From Acidimicrobiia bacterium (GTDB taxonomy: Bacteria > Actinomycetota > Acidimicrobiia > Acidimicrobiales > AC-14): a stretch of 5,978 bases of DNA. The stretch's first letter is position 1, and the number at the start of each line of letters is the position of its first letter. Location: NCBI GenBank assembly GCA_019244985.1, contig JAFASB010000160.1, positions 1 to 5,978 of the forward strand. The letters run 5' to 3'. The position numbers were made by a program, and so were the translations under genes. Shown piece by piece: positions 5,322-5,978 of this stretch. Below the pieces are notes generated by a model. That model made no database searches and was not told the DNA's origin. It saw only the letters and a list, made by a program, of their open reading frames with translations.

Positions 5322-5579
5322 GTGCTCGGGGACATCATCGCCTATGTCTTCTTCGGCTTCGTGGTCGGCGCCCTGGCCCGCTTCGTCCTTCCTGGCCGCC
5401 GCCACATGGGCTGCATTGCCACCATCATCGCCGGCATCCTCGGCTCGTTCGTCGCCGGCGTCATCGTCCGCGCTCTGACGGGCAACCAGAGCTACAAGCC
5501 GGGCTGGATCGCCTCGATCCTCGGCGCCATGCTCGTCGTCTGGCTCTACACGAGAAGCCAGCGCCGCTCGTACTACTGA
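5322..5579 (+). CDS. GlsB/YeaQ/YmgE-family small membrane protein
   Basis: An 85-aa, three-pass membrane protein (segments about 4-22, 31-50 and 60-77) with the family motif GALARFVLPGR near residues 16-26 and the glycine-rich second segment (GCIATIIAGILGSFVAGVIV). The family, also called transglycosylase-associated protein, is widespread and often stress-linked, but its molecular function is not established. The GTG start follows the family pattern of a hydrophobic segment right after the N-terminus; the next in-frame ATG would delete the first membrane segment. It has no usable ribosome-binding site: AGGCGG abuts the GTG with no spacing. It is divergent from the biotin carrier gene by 20 bp and convergent with the carboxyltransferase gene by 4 bp. 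The C-terminus is basic and aromatic (RSQRRSYY). Confidence 0.9.
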   Translation: MLGDIIAYVFFGFVVGALARFVLPGRRHMGCIATIIAGILGSFVAGVIVRALTGNQSYKPGWIASILGAMLVVWLYTRSQRRSYY

Positions 5580-5587
5580 GCTCTCAG
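5576..5587. other. Short inverted repeat holding two convergent stop codons
   Basis: CTGAG and CTCAG form perfect 5-bp arms separated by 2 nt. Each arm holds one TGA stop, for the YeaQ-type gene on the plus strand and the carboxyltransferase on the minus strand. The stem is too short and has no T-run, so it is not called a terminator. Confidence 0.4.
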
Positions 5588-5943
5588 ACGGGCAGGACGC
5601 CGTGCTTGCGCCATGGGCGCATGACCTGCTTGCCCTTGGACACCTGCAGGCCCTTCCAGATCGCCAGGCGCGTCTCGGCCGGGTCGATGATGTCGTCGAC
5701 CTGAGCGTGGCCGGCGGCGATGTAGGGGTCGATGGTCTGGCGGATCTCCTCGGCGTACTTGAGGCGCTGCTGCGTGCGTTCGTCGCCCTCGGGGATCTCG
5801 GCCAGCTGCTTGCGATAGATGATGTTGACGGCGCCGTCAGGGCCCATCACGGAGATCTCCGCCGTCGGCCAAGCCACGATGTAGTCGGCCTCGTAGGCGG
5901 TGCCGTTCATCACGAAGTAGCCGGCGCCGTAGGCCTTGCGCAT
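5584..5943 (-). CDS. Acyl-CoA carboxylase carboxyltransferase subunit, C-terminal part
   Basis: This is the C-terminal end of a PccB/AccD-type carboxyltransferase, which moves the carboxyl group from carboxybiotin to an acyl-CoA. The 119 residues contain RKAYGAGYFVMNG (2-14), AWPTAEISVMGPDGAVNI (24-41), YRKQL (43-47), the DPYIAAGHAQVDDIIDP segment (72-88) and the terminal KHGVLPV, all in family order. The full-length subunit is usually about 500 aa, so most of the gene should lie to the right. The ATG at 5943 is unlikely to be the true start: the residues before it (TVV preceding MRKAYG) still match the family, yet an in-frame TAG sits at 5958-5956. The ATG is given only as the limit of the open frame. 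It may act with the biotin carrier gene downstream on the same strand. Substrate (acetyl-, propionyl- or other CoA) cannot be told. Confidence 0.85.
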   Translation of the reverse strand: MRKAYGAGYFVMNGTAYEADYIVAWPTAEISVMGPDGAVNIIYRKQLAEIPEGDERTQQRLKYAEEIRQTIDPYIAAGHAQVDDIIDPAETRLAIWKGLQVSKGKQVMRPWRKHGVLPV

Positions 5944-5978
5944 GACGACGGTTTTCTATGGGACGGCGGCCACCGAGA
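5944..5978 (-). other. Upstream continuation of the carboxyltransferase frame, interrupted by TAG
   Basis: Read in the carboxyltransferase frame, the last bases of the window give SVAAVP, stop, KTVV, then MRKAYG. Family members read (A/T)VPK(I/V)TVV.RKAYG, so homology runs across the stop and the TAG stands where a lysine codon is usual. The codons around it (CCA, TAG, AAA) are AT-rich compared with neighbouring codons. A real nonsense mutation or a sequence error near a contig edge are both possible. Confidence 0.6.

Noticed and set aside
5576..5587. Intrinsic terminator between the YeaQ-type gene and the carboxyltransferase
   Set aside because: Only a 5-bp stem with a 2-nt loop and no T-run on either strand.

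Overview
The window is GC-rich and densely coding, with gaps between genes of mostly under 100 bp. It most likely comes from an actinobacterium, perhaps a deep lineage such as Acidimicrobiia. Pointers to this are a class E-type sortase, a TB7.3-like stand-alone biotin carrier, an EchA6-like crotonase, GTG starts, and operon-head genes with a TAnnCT hexamer 8-10 nt before the start codon, as in leaderless transcripts. This placement is inference; no rRNA or other marker is present.

Left part (1-2634, minus strand, read right to left): ccmA-ccmB-ccmC-ccmD-ccmE, a System I cytochrome c maturation operon. The genes overlap by 4-11 nt at every junction. ccmE runs off the left edge, and ccmF and the remaining ccm genes would be expected beyond it. 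CcmA, CcmB, CcmC and CcmD load haem onto the periplasmic-side chaperone CcmE (His129).

Middle (2728-3570, plus strand): a sortase transcribed divergently from ccmA and convergently with ccdA. It has the catalytic His118/Cys178/Arg187 and an unusual C-terminal membrane hairpin. The sortase and ccdA stop codons both lie in a 36-bp array of four 9-bp repeats.

Right part (3594-5301, minus strand): a three-gene transcription unit of a 72-aa biotin carrier protein, a crotonase-fold protein lacking both catalytic glutamates (EchA6-like), and ccdA, a thiol-disulfide electron conduit that would supply reductant for cytochrome c maturation. A small GlsB/YeaQ-type membrane protein (5322-5579, plus) lies between the biotin carrier and the C-terminal end of an acyl-CoA carboxylase carboxyltransferase (5584 to the right edge, minus). 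The latter reading frame has an in-frame TAG 20 bases from the window end.

Together the genes form a cytochrome c module (ccmA-E, ccdA) and an acyl-CoA carboxylation/lipid module (carboxyltransferase, biotin carrier, EchA6-like), with two plus-strand membrane/envelope genes interspersed. No RNA gene, CRISPR array, insertion sequence or phage gene was seen, and no stretch over 300 bases lacks a gene. I found no clearly new system. The best leads are the EchA6-like protein, the repeat array, the promoter pattern and the interrupted carboxyltransferase.
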